DNA of 14,531 nucleotides, from contig JAUZQP010000070.1 of assembly GCA_030950965.1 (NCBI GenBank), positions 1 to 14,531 on the forward strand. Reading direction: 5' to 3'. Of this stretch, positions 7,111-14,088 are shown piece by piece. The first letter of the stretch is position 1. Every line of letters begins with the position of its first letter. The notes beneath the pieces were generated by a model. It saw nothing but the letters and a program-made list of their open reading frames with translations, made no database searches and was not told where the DNA came from. The stretch comes from Mariprofundaceae bacterium (GTDB taxonomy: Bacteria > Pseudomonadota > Zetaproteobacteria > Mariprofundales > Mariprofundaceae). Both the position numbers and the translations under genes were made by a program.

Positions 7111-8175
7111 ATGCAGGTTATTGGCATTGATATTGGATTTGGTTTTACTAAAGCGACGGATGGCAAGCGTTATCGCGTATTTAAATCAATTTATGGCGAA
7201 GCGGTGGAGCTTCAATACCAAGAAGCACTGCTTGGTAACAATGAAGGCGTAGAGCATTTGCAAATTGATATTGATGGTGCGGGTTATTTTGTGGGTGATT
7301 TAGCCGAGCGGCAAAGCTCCAGTCGCCAGTTTACCTTGGAGCAAAATCAGTTTGTTGCCTCGTCATCTAAGGTGTTGGCGTTAGCGGCGATGTCCTGTTT
7401 TTTACAGGAACGGCAACAAGGCGTGCATTTGGTGGTGGGCTTGCCTATTGGTCATTACCGCCAATACAAAGCAGAGCTGGCAGGGCTGCTGCGAGCGACT
7501 CATGACATCGTTGTGACCAATGCGATGGGGGAACGAAAAGAGATTCGCGTTGCAGTGAGCGATGTGCGGGTGATTCCTCAGCCTATCGGTTCTGTGATGG
7601 ATCGCTTGCTGGACAATAATGGCAGACCCGCAGAGCAACGTTTTGCATTGGAAAAAATTGGCGTGATTGATGTCGGTTTTAGAACTACTGATTACACCAT
7701 TTCAGACAAAACACGCTATTCCGAACGTGGCAGCATGACAACGCAAAATGGTATTGCTAAAGCATTTTCCACCATTGCAGCCAAGCTGAAAGAAAATTGC
7801 GGCATTAATATTGAGCTGTACCGTTTGTTTGAAGCCGTGGAAACGGGTAATATCAAAATTCGTGGTAAGGGTTATGACCTGAAGAAAATAACCCAGCATG
7901 CCTTCCAGCAATTAGCACAAAACATTGCCGCTGATGCCAACCGTATTTGGACTGATGATTGGGATATTGATAGCATTATGATTACAGGCGGTGGTGGTGC
8001 TGTATTGGCAACGCATTTGCAGCCTTTATTGGAAGGGGTGATTGTGCCTATGGAACAGGATTTGGATTACCGCTTGCATAATGTGCGCGGTTATTACAAG
8101 TTTGGCAACCATGCATGGCCTATTGCTCGCACACCGAATCAAGCTGTTGCTGGCGCAGCAGTAGTTCAAAAATAG
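7111..8175 (+). CDS. ParM/StbA-like actin-family ATPase
   Basis: 354 residues with the actin/Hsp70 ATPase layout: phosphate-1 loop GIDIGFGFTKA (5-15), connect-1-like QPIGSVMD (157-164), phosphate-2 loop VIDVGFRTTDYTI (185-197) and adenosine loop MITGGGGAVL (290-299). The N-terminal part resembles ParM-like/ALP_N proteins, including plasmid-partition actins and archaeal relatives. Such proteins form ATP-dependent filaments that move plasmids or organise other cargo. Here it lies alone among housekeeping genes: no ParR-type adaptor and no iteron-like parC array are visible next to it. AAGGA lies about seven bases before ATG 7111. It may be a domesticated plasmid or phage gene or an uncharacterised chromosomal cytoskeletal protein. 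Superfamily membership is confident; the function is not known. Confidence 0.85.
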   Translation: MQVIGIDIGFGFTKATDGKRYRVFKSIYGEAVELQYQEALLGNNEGVEHLQIDIDGAGYFVGDLAERQSSSRQFTLEQNQFVASSSKVLALAAMSCFLQERQQGVHLVVGLPIGHYRQYKAELAGLLRATHDIVVTNAMGERKEIRVAVSDVRVIPQPIGSVMDRLLDNNGRPAEQRFALEKIGVIDVGFRTTDYTISDKTRYSERGSMTTQNGIAKAFSTIAAKLKENCGINIELYRLFEAVETGNIKIRGKGYDLKKITQHAFQQLAQNIAADANRIWTDDWDIDSIMITGGGGAVLATHLQPLLEGVIVPMEQDLDYRLHNVRGYYKFGNHAWPIARTPNQAVAGAAVVQK

Positions 8176-8286
8176 TTGTGCGTGACTTTTGTCCTATTGT
8201 AAGGTGGGTGTGCCAGCGTATGCTTGGCGGCTTGTTTGATGTGGTGTCACCATATGATGATTATTGATGAAAGGGGAGTATAGCTT

Positions 8287-8544
8287 ATGAAACGTCTGTT
8301 TTTACTGACTGCGTTATGTTTGATTGCAACACCAGCGATGGCTGGAGTGCTGTTTGATAGTGTAGAAGACCGTGTTGAAGCGGTTAACGCACAGGTTCAA
8401 GGTCATAACGATTACTATGGCTACTTAGCTATTGAATTAGCTAAGGTAGCGGACGAAGAAAAATCACAGCATGATATTGCTGTGGCAAAATATTTCATTG
8501 CGCAAGCTGAACAGGCCGCTGCTAAATCAGGAGCTGCTAAATGA
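8287..8544 (+). CDS. Small exported protein, partner of an OmpA-like lipoprotein
   Basis: 85 residues starting MKRLFLLTALCLIATPAMA, a typical Sec signal peptide with probable cleavage after AMA (19). The mature part of about 66 residues is helical, charged and Ala-rich, ending in AQAEQAAAKSGAAK, and is probably periplasmic. GGGGAG is eight bases upstream of ATG 8287. Its TGA overlaps the next gene's ATG (ATGA), so the two are translationally coupled. The first eight residues and their DNA closely resemble those of the downstream lipoprotein, and the helical body weakly recalls DUF4398 repeats, which may point to an old duplication. A -10-like TATGAT (8253-8258) lies upstream without a good -35. 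No known function is recognised. Confidence 0.75.
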   Translation: MKRLFLLTALCLIATPAMAGVLFDSVEDRVEAVNAQVQGHNDYYGYLAIELAKVADEEKSQHDIAVAKYFIAQAEQAAAKSGAAK

Positions 8545-9236
8545 AGCGTCTATTTTTATTGGCTGCCAGTACAGCGATGTTCTCTGCCTGTGTAGCCTCA
8601 GGGCCTAATACGCAGATCAGTGAACTTGATGATGCGCGCATGATGATTGAAAAAGCACGTCAAGCAGGCGCAGAACAATGCACACCTGAGCTTCAGGCAA
8701 AAGCGGTAGCTAAGCTGCATCACGCAGCACATGAGTACACAGAAAAAGACTATCATCCTGATGAAAATTCTCAGTTAGCAGCTGATGCCCTAGCTTATGC
8801 TAAAAAAGCCTATGAGCAGACACAGAGTACCTGCAATAAGCCTAAGCCAGTTGCAAAAGCTATGCCTATGCCTATGCCAGCGCCTAAACCTGTACCTAAG
8901 GTGATTGATCTGCATGGTGTGCAGTTTGAAACCAATAGTGCTGCACTGACTTCAGCGTCATTGCCTGTTCTCAATCATGCCGTTGCTACTTTGAAAGAGA
9001 ATCCTTCCATTCGTGTGGAAGTAGCTGCGTATACCGACAGTCGTGGTCGTGATGCCTACAATATGAAGCTATCTGGCAAGCGTGCGAACAGCGTCATGCA
9101 ATACTTAACAAAACATGGTATTGATGCTTCTCGCATGCAGGCTAAAGGTTATGGTGAAACATCACCGATTGCTGATAACAACACCGATGAAGGTCGTGCT
9201 AAGAATCGTCGCGTTGAGTTGAATATTCAGAGGTAA
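8541..9236 (+). CDS. OmpA-family lipoprotein with DUF4398-like domain
   Basis: 231 residues. The signal peptide ends in FSAC, with Cys17 predicted to be lipidated (F at -3 is slightly atypical). Residues about 26-95 form an Ala-rich helical region resembling DUF4398 (ELDDARMMIEKARQAGAEQ). A Pro-rich linker follows (about 101-120, MPMPMPAPKPVPK), then an OmpA C-terminal peptidoglycan-binding domain (about 122-231) with D166 in YTDSRG, R181 in LSGKRANSV and the final GRAKNRRVEL. Those Asp and Arg residues are the diaminopimelate-binding pair in the family. It probably tethers the outer membrane to the cell wall. AGGAG lies seven bases before ATG 8541, and the gene overlaps the preceding one by four bases. 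A strong terminator follows, closing a two-gene operon. Confidence 0.92.
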   Translation: MKRLFLLAASTAMFSACVASGPNTQISELDDARMMIEKARQAGAEQCTPELQAKAVAKLHHAAHEYTEKDYHPDENSQLAADALAYAKKAYEQTQSTCNKPKPVAKAMPMPMPAPKPVPKVIDLHGVQFETNSAALTSASLPVLNHAVATLKENPSIRVEVAAYTDSRGRDAYNMKLSGKRANSVMQYLTKHGIDASRMQAKGYGETSPIADNNTDEGRAKNRRVELNIQR

Positions 9237-9276
9237 CTCTTATGATGCTGTAACTGTATAGTTATGTTTCATATTT

Positions 9277-9310
9277 AGCCCAGTCATCCATGATGGCTGG
9301 GCTTTTTTTT
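9277..9310 (+). terminator. Strong rho-independent terminator
   Basis: AGCCCAGTCATC (9277-9288) pairs with GATGGCTGGGCT (9292-9303) through a CAT loop, with one T-G wobble in a 12-bp stem. It runs into eight consecutive T (9303-9310). It lies 41 bases after the OmpA-like gene and ends that operon. Confidence 0.93.
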
Positions 9311-9357
9311 CTTGGAAATCATCACCAGCAACGTATGATGCTGCGCTATGAAAACTT

Positions 9358-9379
9358 CTATTCTCAGACAGCCTCCTAG
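9358..9379 (-). repeat. Single copy of the 22-bp REP-like repeat
   Basis: CTATTCTC through GCCTCCTAG matches the right arm at 1633-1654 with only two differences, and is the inverse of 1487-1508. It lies between the terminator at 9310 and lgt, with no inverted partner nearby. It shows that the family is dispersed in this genome and not confined to the IS/RAYT area. Confidence 0.75.
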
Positions 9380-9442
9380 TACCGTCCCCCTTATTCAAAG
9401 GCTGATGGAACGCTGCCCTACCCCTTGTTGGATGGTGAACTA

Positions 9443-10225
9443 ATGCTGGCTCCGCAAATTGACCCTGTCGCCCTGCAACTGGGACCGCTGGCTATTCATT
9501 GGTATGGACTGATGTATGTGGTGGGCTTCATGTCGGTGTGGTACTTAACCCGTTTACAACTGCAAGAGCGGGGCTTGTGGCAACAAGGCATCACTGCCGA
9601 GCAATACGAAAACCTTTTTAGTATGCTGATTGTCGGGGTGATTATTGGTGGTCGGCTGGCGTATGTGCTGTTTTACAACTTTGACTATTATTTGCACCAT
9701 CCCATCGAAATATTCTATGTCTGGCAAGGTGGCATGAGTTTTCATGGTGGTTTGGTCGGCCCCTTGGTCGCTGGTTGGTGGTATTGCCGCCGTCATCAAC
9801 TGCCATTTTTAGAGCTCGCAGATCGTTTTTTTATTGTCGCTCCCTTGGGGTTGGCTGCTGGTCGCATGGGAAACTTCATCAACGGTGAATTATGGGGGCG
9901 CGTGACTGATGTGCCGTGGGCGATGATTTTCCCTCATGCAGGACCTGACCCGCGCCACCCCAGTCAATTGTATGAGTTGGGACTGGAAGGCATCGTGCTT
10001 TTTTGCTTGCTGTGGTTCACCCGTCATCGAGCCTGGGGCGCAGGCGCACACGTCTCATTGTTTTTGATTGGCTATGCTGCCGCACGTATTTTTTGCGAGA
10101 ACTTCCGTCAGCCCGATGTACAACTCGGCTTCATCGTTGGTCCTCTGACGATGGGGATGTTGTTATCATCGGTGATGTTGGTGGCTGGTTGTATCGGTTT
10201 TTATTGGGCGAATCATCGCCGCTAA
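9443..10225 (+). CDS. lgt: Prolipoprotein diacylglyceryl transferase
   Basis: Inner-membrane enzyme that moves diacylglycerol from phosphatidylglycerol onto the lipobox Cys of prolipoproteins. It would modify the two lipoproteins encoded nearby. The 260 residues include several hydrophobic segments and family signatures: HWYGLMY (19-25), GGMSFHGG with H101 (96-103), GRMGNFINGELWGR with R141 (140-153) and RHPSQLYE (171-178). H101 and R141 correspond to catalytically important E. coli H103 and R143. A TTG start at 9425 would add six residues, but ATG 9443 is preferred because GGTGA (9434-9438) precedes it. It is somewhat shorter than E. coli Lgt in the loop before RHPSQ. It is probably transcribed alone, since a terminator lies before it. 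Confidence 0.96.
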   Translation: MLAPQIDPVALQLGPLAIHWYGLMYVVGFMSVWYLTRLQLQERGLWQQGITAEQYENLFSMLIVGVIIGGRLAYVLFYNFDYYLHHPIEIFYVWQGGMSFHGGLVGPLVAGWWYCRRHQLPFLELADRFFIVAPLGLAAGRMGNFINGELWGRVTDVPWAMIFPHAGPDPRHPSQLYELGLEGIVLFCLLWFTRHRAWGAGAHVSLFLIGYAAARIFCENFRQPDVQLGFIVGPLTMGMLLSSVMLVAGCIGFYWANHRR

Positions 10226-10364
10226 CACGTATGGATTTTATTGTTCAGGTCACCACCATGTTAAGACCTGTTTCACTCACTGCTATTTCTCGCGCCGTGT
10301 GGCATAAGTCTTTTCAAAGGTGCAGCATTCCCAGCTACTTTTATTGATCCCTACGGGAGAGACC

Positions 10365-12371
10365 ATGCCCCATTCGTCAGCGCAAACTGCGCTTGATATA
10401 TCCGACAGCCTGCTCAATGCCTTAAACCTTCAGGATGACCGTCCCGACCCTTGTATCTTGGTTATTTTCGGTGCTTCGGGCGATTTAACTAAACGCTTGT
10501 TGATCCCTTCGTTGTTTAATTTGTACGGCGATGATTTATTGCCCGATCAATTCGCCATCCTAGGCGTGGCAATGGATGATTTCACCTCTGAGACATTCCG
10601 CCTTCGTATGAGTGAAGATGTACGCACCTTTTCACGCCGTGAATCCTTCGATGAAGCACTGTGGTCTTCGTTTTGTGAGCGCATTCATTACCAACAAGGT
10701 CGCTTTGATGACCCTACGACCTTCACCCAATTAGAAAGCTTTTTACAAGCACTCAATGGTCGTTACAACACCGAAGGGAATGTATTGTTTTACATGGCAA
10801 CGCCCCCTTCGGTGTTTGGCATGATCTCCGAGGCTGTACGGGCTATTGGGCTGAATCGCGAGCATCAAGGCTGGCGTAGAATCATCGTAGAGAAACCCTT
10901 TGGCAGTGATTATTCATCGGCTAAAATGCTGAATCAAAAAATCCTCAGCTATTGGAATGAATCTCAGGTGTATCGCATTGACCATTACTTGGGCAAAGAA
11001 GCGGTGCAAAATTTGGTCGCCTTTCGCTTTGCCAATGGCATGTTTGAACCCTTGTGGAATCGCACCCATATTGACCACATTCAAATCGGTGCTACCGAAG
11101 AGGTGGGCGTAGAGTGGCGTGGTGGTTATTACGATCAGGCTGGCGTATTGCGCGATATGATTCAAAACCATCTATTCCAAATGATGGCATACTTGTGCAT
11201 GGAGCCACCCACATCGTTTGATGCTGAGGCTATTCGCAACGAAAAGTATAAATTATTGAGTGCGGTTCGCATTTGGAAGCCCGAAGAAGTAGCGGAAAAT
11301 GCGGTACGTGGTCAATACGCTGCTGGCACTAAAGGCGATGGTACTGCGGCGCAAGCTTACCGTGATGAACACTTGGTAGCGCCTGATTCCAACACCGAAA
11401 CCTATGCTGCATTGAAATTACGCATTGATAACTGGCGTTGGCATGGTGTGCCTGTTTTTTTGCGCTCAGGCAAGGCGTTAGCAACACGCTCGACCGAAAT
11501 TATAGTGCAATTTCGCCGTGCGCCAGAATTTACCTTTCGTGGCACACCTGCGGCAGAACAACTCGAAGCCAACCAGCTTATTTTCCGTATTCAACCCAAG
11601 GGTACCATTGAACTACGTTTTTTAGCTAAACGCCCTGGCCCTTCGATGCACATGCGTAAAGTAAATATGAATTTTGAATACGATGATGCCTTTGTTGCAC
11701 AACCTGGCACGGGTTATGAAACCATGTTGTATGATTGCATGCGTGGTGATGCCTCGTTGTTTTCGCGCTCCGATTTGGTGGAAACATCGTGGCGTATTGT
11801 TCAGCCAGTACTGGATCACTGGAAGCATAAAAAAGCCGACGATTTCCCCAATTATCCTTTTGGTTCATGGGGACCCAAGAAAGCCTTTTCTTTGCTATCA
11901 CCCAGTCACCGTCGCTGGTTGGCTAGAACACCACTGCGTGCTTTAGAACGTGTGCCGATGTTTGAAGACTGTGGCGCGACGATGCTGCAAGCCTTTGCCA
12001 TGATGCTCAAGCCTATGGTGTACAATGCAGGGGATGTGATTGTCGAATTTGGTAGTGAAGGGCATGAGTTTTTCATTGTTGGAATAGGCGAAGTTGAAAT
12101 CATCAATCCCCAAGGTCGCTGTATTCGCGCATTGGTCCAAGGTGATGTGTTTGGTGAATTATCACTCCTGACCAGCAAGCGACGGCAAGCGACGGTGAAA
12201 GCAAACAGCTATGCCACCTTGTATATGATGGATAAACGCGATTTTTGTAAAGTAATGATGGATCGACCAATCTTTGCTAAACGTATCGTGCAAATGGCAA
12301 AAGATCGTTATAATATTATTGTCGATGCCAGCCATTGGGTGGAATCGACAACTAACGCTGAGGAGAATTAA
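10365..12371 (+). CDS. zwf: Glucose-6-phosphate dehydrogenase fused to a cNMP-binding-type domain
   Basis: 668 residues, about 180 longer than normal Zwf. Residues about 30-513 are a complete G6PDH: dinucleotide-binding IFGASGDLTKR (34-44), VEKPFGSD (175-182), active-site RIDHYLGKE (204-212) and the usual terminal YPFGSWGPK (497-505). It oxidises glucose-6-phosphate to 6-phosphogluconolactone. Residues about 533-630 then form a Crp/PKA-type cyclic-nucleotide-binding domain: the beta-roll GDVIVEFGSEGHEFFIVG and the phosphate-binding cassette FGELSLLTSKRRQATV (596-611), with the ribose-binding Glu (E598) and phosphate-binding Arg (R607) kept. Allosteric control by cAMP, c-di-GMP-like or another ligand is inferred. 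ATG 10365 has GGGAG upstream; an extension to 10320 lacks support. No frameshift or stop separates the domains. A 6-bp inverted repeat (10246-10251/10265-10270) lies upstream. gnd follows after one base. Confidence 0.93.
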   Translation: MPHSSAQTALDISDSLLNALNLQDDRPDPCILVIFGASGDLTKRLLIPSLFNLYGDDLLPDQFAILGVAMDDFTSETFRLRMSEDVRTFSRRESFDEALWSSFCERIHYQQGRFDDPTTFTQLESFLQALNGRYNTEGNVLFYMATPPSVFGMISEAVRAIGLNREHQGWRRIIVEKPFGSDYSSAKMLNQKILSYWNESQVYRIDHYLGKEAVQNLVAFRFANGMFEPLWNRTHIDHIQIGATEEVGVEWRGGYYDQAGVLRDMIQNHLFQMMAYLCMEPPTSFDAEAIRNEKYKLLSAVRIWKPEEVAENAVRGQYAAGTKGDGTAAQAYRDEHLVAPDSNTETYAALKLRIDNWRWHGVPVFLRSGKALATRSTEIIVQFRRAPEFTFRGTPAAEQLEANQLIFRIQPKGTIELRFLAKRPGPSMHMRKVNMNFEYDDAFVAQPGTGYETMLYDCMRGDASLFSRSDLVETSWRIVQPVLDHWKHKKADDFPNYPFGSWGPKKAFSLLSPSHRRWLARTPLRALERVPMFEDCGATMLQAFAMMLKPMVYNAGDVIVEFGSEGHEFFIVGIGEVEIINPQGRCIRALVQGDVFGELSLLTSKRRQATVKANSYATLYMMDKRDFCKVMMDRPIFAKRIVQMAKDRYNIIVDASHWVESTTNAEEN

Positions 12372-12372
12372 G

Positions 12373-13287
12373 ATGAAGTTAGCGATGATAGGATTAGGTC
12401 GCATGGGCGGCAATATGGCTAAACGTTTGGCCGAAGGCGGCCATGAGCTCGTAGCTTACGACGTAGATAGCGCACCAGGCGATGCCTTGGAAGCTGCTTA
12501 CCCTACGGTGGAAGCAGCCCATGACTTACGTGATATGATTGCCCGTTTGCCACAGCCACGTGTGATCTGGGTGATGGTGCCCCATCAATATGTGGATGGC
12601 ACCATTGATGCGTTGATTGATGCCGGTGTGAGTGCAGGTGATTTGATTATTGATGGTGGTAACTCCAACTACAAAGAGGGGCAACGGCGCGGCGAAGAGC
12701 TCAAAGCACAAGGCATTTATTTTTCTGATTGCGGTACATCCGGTGGTGTTTGGGGCTTGGAAAATGGTTATTCCTTAATGATTGGCGGCGAAGATGAGGC
12801 GATTGCCTTGATTGCCCCTGCACTAACCACACTGGCATCGAACGATGGAAAAGGTTGGGGACATGTTGGTCCTGTGGGCGCGGGTCATTTTGTCAAAATG
12901 GTTCATAATGGTATTGAATACGGCATGATGCAAGCCTTTGCCGAAGGCTTTGAGTTGATGAAAGCCAAAGAGGAATTTGATCTTGATATGCACCAAATCG
13001 CCCGTGTTTGGCAGCATGGCTCGGTGGTGAGTTCGTGGTTGTTAGACCTTACCGGCGATGCGCTGGAGCAAGATGGTGATTTATCATCGTTGTCCGATTG
13101 GATGGATGATTCAGGTGAAGGGCGTTGGACGGTGAACGAAGCCATCGATCTTGGTGTGCCTACGCCTGTATTGGCTTTGGCACTGCAAATGCGTTTCCGT
13201 AGTCGTGAAAGTGATGCCTTTGCAGGTAAAATCGTCAACGCCATGCGCGCAGGTTTCGGTGGCCACTCGATCAAACCTAAAGCATAG
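12373..13287 (+). CDS. gnd: 6-phosphogluconate dehydrogenase, decarboxylating, short form
   Basis: Oxidatively decarboxylates 6-phosphogluconate to ribulose-5-phosphate, following Zwf in the pentose phosphate pathway. At 304 residues it is the short homologue (YqeC/GndA-like), not the ~470-residue enterobacterial type. It has Rossmann GLGRMGGNMA (7-16), IDGGNSNYKE (93-102), DCGTSGGVWGLENGY (119-133) and the catalytic segment GHFVKMVHNGIEYGMMQ with K175 and N179 (171-187). After the second strand it reads AYDVD (28-32), where acidic residues replace the NRT-type NADP-binding motif; this suggests NAD preference, by family analogy. AGGAGA sits six bases before ATG 12373, and the gene starts one base after the zwf stop, so the two are cotranscribed. 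A longer upstream frame from 12274 lies inside zwf and is rejected. No lactonase (pgl) lies between. Confidence 0.95.
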   Translation: MKLAMIGLGRMGGNMAKRLAEGGHELVAYDVDSAPGDALEAAYPTVEAAHDLRDMIARLPQPRVIWVMVPHQYVDGTIDALIDAGVSAGDLIIDGGNSNYKEGQRRGEELKAQGIYFSDCGTSGGVWGLENGYSLMIGGEDEAIALIAPALTTLASNDGKGWGHVGPVGAGHFVKMVHNGIEYGMMQAFAEGFELMKAKEEFDLDMHQIARVWQHGSVVSSWLLDLTGDALEQDGDLSSLSDWMDDSGEGRWTVNEAIDLGVPTPVLALALQMRFRSRESDAFAGKIVNAMRAGFGGHSIKPKA

Positions 13288-13308
13288 TATTCATCGTTCG
13301 CGATTTCC

Positions 13309-13450
13309 CCCTGAATTATTCAAAAATTCTGTTGTGTTTTTGCTTGCCCTTTGTTTACAACGAAGACCCTGCCCATCGATCCCAAGCAAGGCATTCGTTG
13401 CAAACAAAGATTCTACGCAATCATCACGGCGATTTACGAATAATTCAGGG
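13309..13450. repeat. 142-bp imperfect palindrome downstream of gnd
   Basis: The outer arms CCCTGAATTATTC (13309-13321) and GAATAATTCAGGG (13438-13450) match perfectly over 13 bp. The inner arms at 13349-13364 and 13394-13409 match over 15 of 16 (CTTTGTTT..AACGAA). The gaps between arms are 27 and 28 bases, so the figure is symmetric about 13379-13380, near an ATCGAT centre. No T run follows and no ORF fits it. It looks like a fold-back MITE or large RNA hairpin at the 3' end of the zwf-gnd transcript. Confidence 0.7.
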
Positions 13451-13524
13451 CATATTAACGTTATTATATAGTGGGACTTCAAGGCATCAGTAGAAAGCGT
13501 TATAAAGAGGATGTTTATTTTTTC

Positions 13525-13636
13525 GTATCCTGCCTAAATCCTAGGGTAAGTTTATTTTAAAAAGATACAACCAACTAATAATTAAGGAAGTTATATTTTT
13601 TCATGTCGTATTTACCCAGGGATTTAGGCAGAATAC
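13525..13636 (+). repeat. MITE-like element, copy A (full, 112 bp)
   Basis: Begins GTATCCTGCCTAAATCC and ends with GATTTAGGCAGAATAC, giving imperfect terminal inverted repeats of about 25 bp (22 of 25 match). The interior is AT-rich. It is nearly identical, over the whole length and in inverse orientation, to copy C (14089-14200). It is too small for a transposase, so it would be a non-autonomous element. No clear target duplication is seen. Its right end carries AAGGAAG and then an outward ATG at 13603. Confidence 0.85.
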
Positions 13637-13695
13637 GGTTTGATATTGATCCTGAATCATTACATGAGCAATGCCATAAGAACAGTGAAGCGTAG
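13603..13695 (+). other. Small ORF starting inside MITE copy A
   Basis: 30 codons: MSYLPRDLGRI is encoded by the MITE end, then FDIDPESLHEQCHKNSEA by the adjacent DNA, stopping in the REP at 13691. AAGGAAG lies 12 bases upstream of the ATG, a rather long spacing. The downstream residues look plausible as protein but match no family I know. It may be a chance frame or the tail of a broken gene captured by the MITE. Confidence 0.2.
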
Positions 13696-13875
13696 GTTGG
13701 GTAGAGCGAAGCGAAACCCAACATAACCCCGCTCAACCATTCAAACCCTTGCCACGATCAACACAACGCCGTTTAAATCAATGGTGTATGTTATTCGTGT
13801 ATGGTGTGTATGGGAGGCGTGGCATTTGTGGGTGCGTGGCTTTGTTGGGTTTCGCTTCGCTCTACCCAACCTACG
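13691..13875. repeat. BIME-like pair of perfect 33-bp inverted REPs
   Basis: A 33-bp sequence beginning CGTAGGTTGGGTAGAGCG (13691-13723) recurs exactly in reverse complement at 13843-13875. Each arm itself folds through GTTGGGT/AACCCAAC with a CGAAGCG loop. REPs of this GGTTGGGT..ACCCAACC kind are widespread in proteobacteria and some cyanobacteria. The 119-bp interior shows no gene; a spurious 86-codon frame runs through it. The right arm abuts the truncated MITE copy B, five bases away. Confidence 0.85.
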
Positions 13876-13880
13876 TGCTG

Positions 13881-13939
13881 ATAATTAAGGAAGTTATATT
13901 TTTCCATGTCGTATTTACCCGAGAATTTAGGCAGAATAC
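13881..13939 (+). repeat. MITE-like element, copy B (right half only)
   Basis: ATAATTAAGG through GGCAGAATAC corresponds to the right half of copies A and C. The left half is absent; the DNA instead passes into the 33-bp REP ending at 13875, so the BIME insertion or an associated deletion probably removed it. The outward AAGGAAG and ATG (13906) are kept and open a 29-residue frame, MSYLPENLGRI and onward, to 13995. Confidence 0.8.
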
Positions 13940-14023
13940 AAAAAAGGTTTATAATCACAACAGTCACGCCACTATGGGTAGGCATGATAAGGTAACTCGC
14001 AATAAATAACCTACCAAAATCGC

Positions 14024-14041
14024 GCTGAATTTTTATTCAGC
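14024..14041. repeat. Small hairpin between MITE copies B and C
   Basis: GCTGAA (14024-14029) and TTCAGC (14036-14041) pair across a TTTTTA loop. No strong T tract follows on the plus strand. The surrounding 13940-14088 otherwise holds no recognisable gene. Confidence 0.3.
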
Positions 14042-14088
14042 ATCAAGGCGGAAATAGCAAAGCATGGCTCGCTATGTAAGCTTTTTTT

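Noticed and set aside
8208..8226. Possible terminator after the actin-like gene (GCCAGC..GCTTGGC)
   Set aside because: The stem is short and bulged, and no T run follows.
10320..10364. N-terminal extension of zwf
   Set aside because: It begins with a non-ATG codon, while ATG 10365 has a GGGAG ribosome binding site and gives a normal Zwf N-terminus.
12274..12372. N-terminal extension of gnd
   Set aside because: It lies wholly within zwf in another frame; ATG 12373 directly begins the Rossmann strand and has AGGAGA at ideal spacing.
13749..14009. An 86-codon plus-strand frame across the REP and MITE copy B
   Set aside because: It is built from the BIME interior, the right REP arm and the MITE half, has no ribosome binding site and shows no protein motif.
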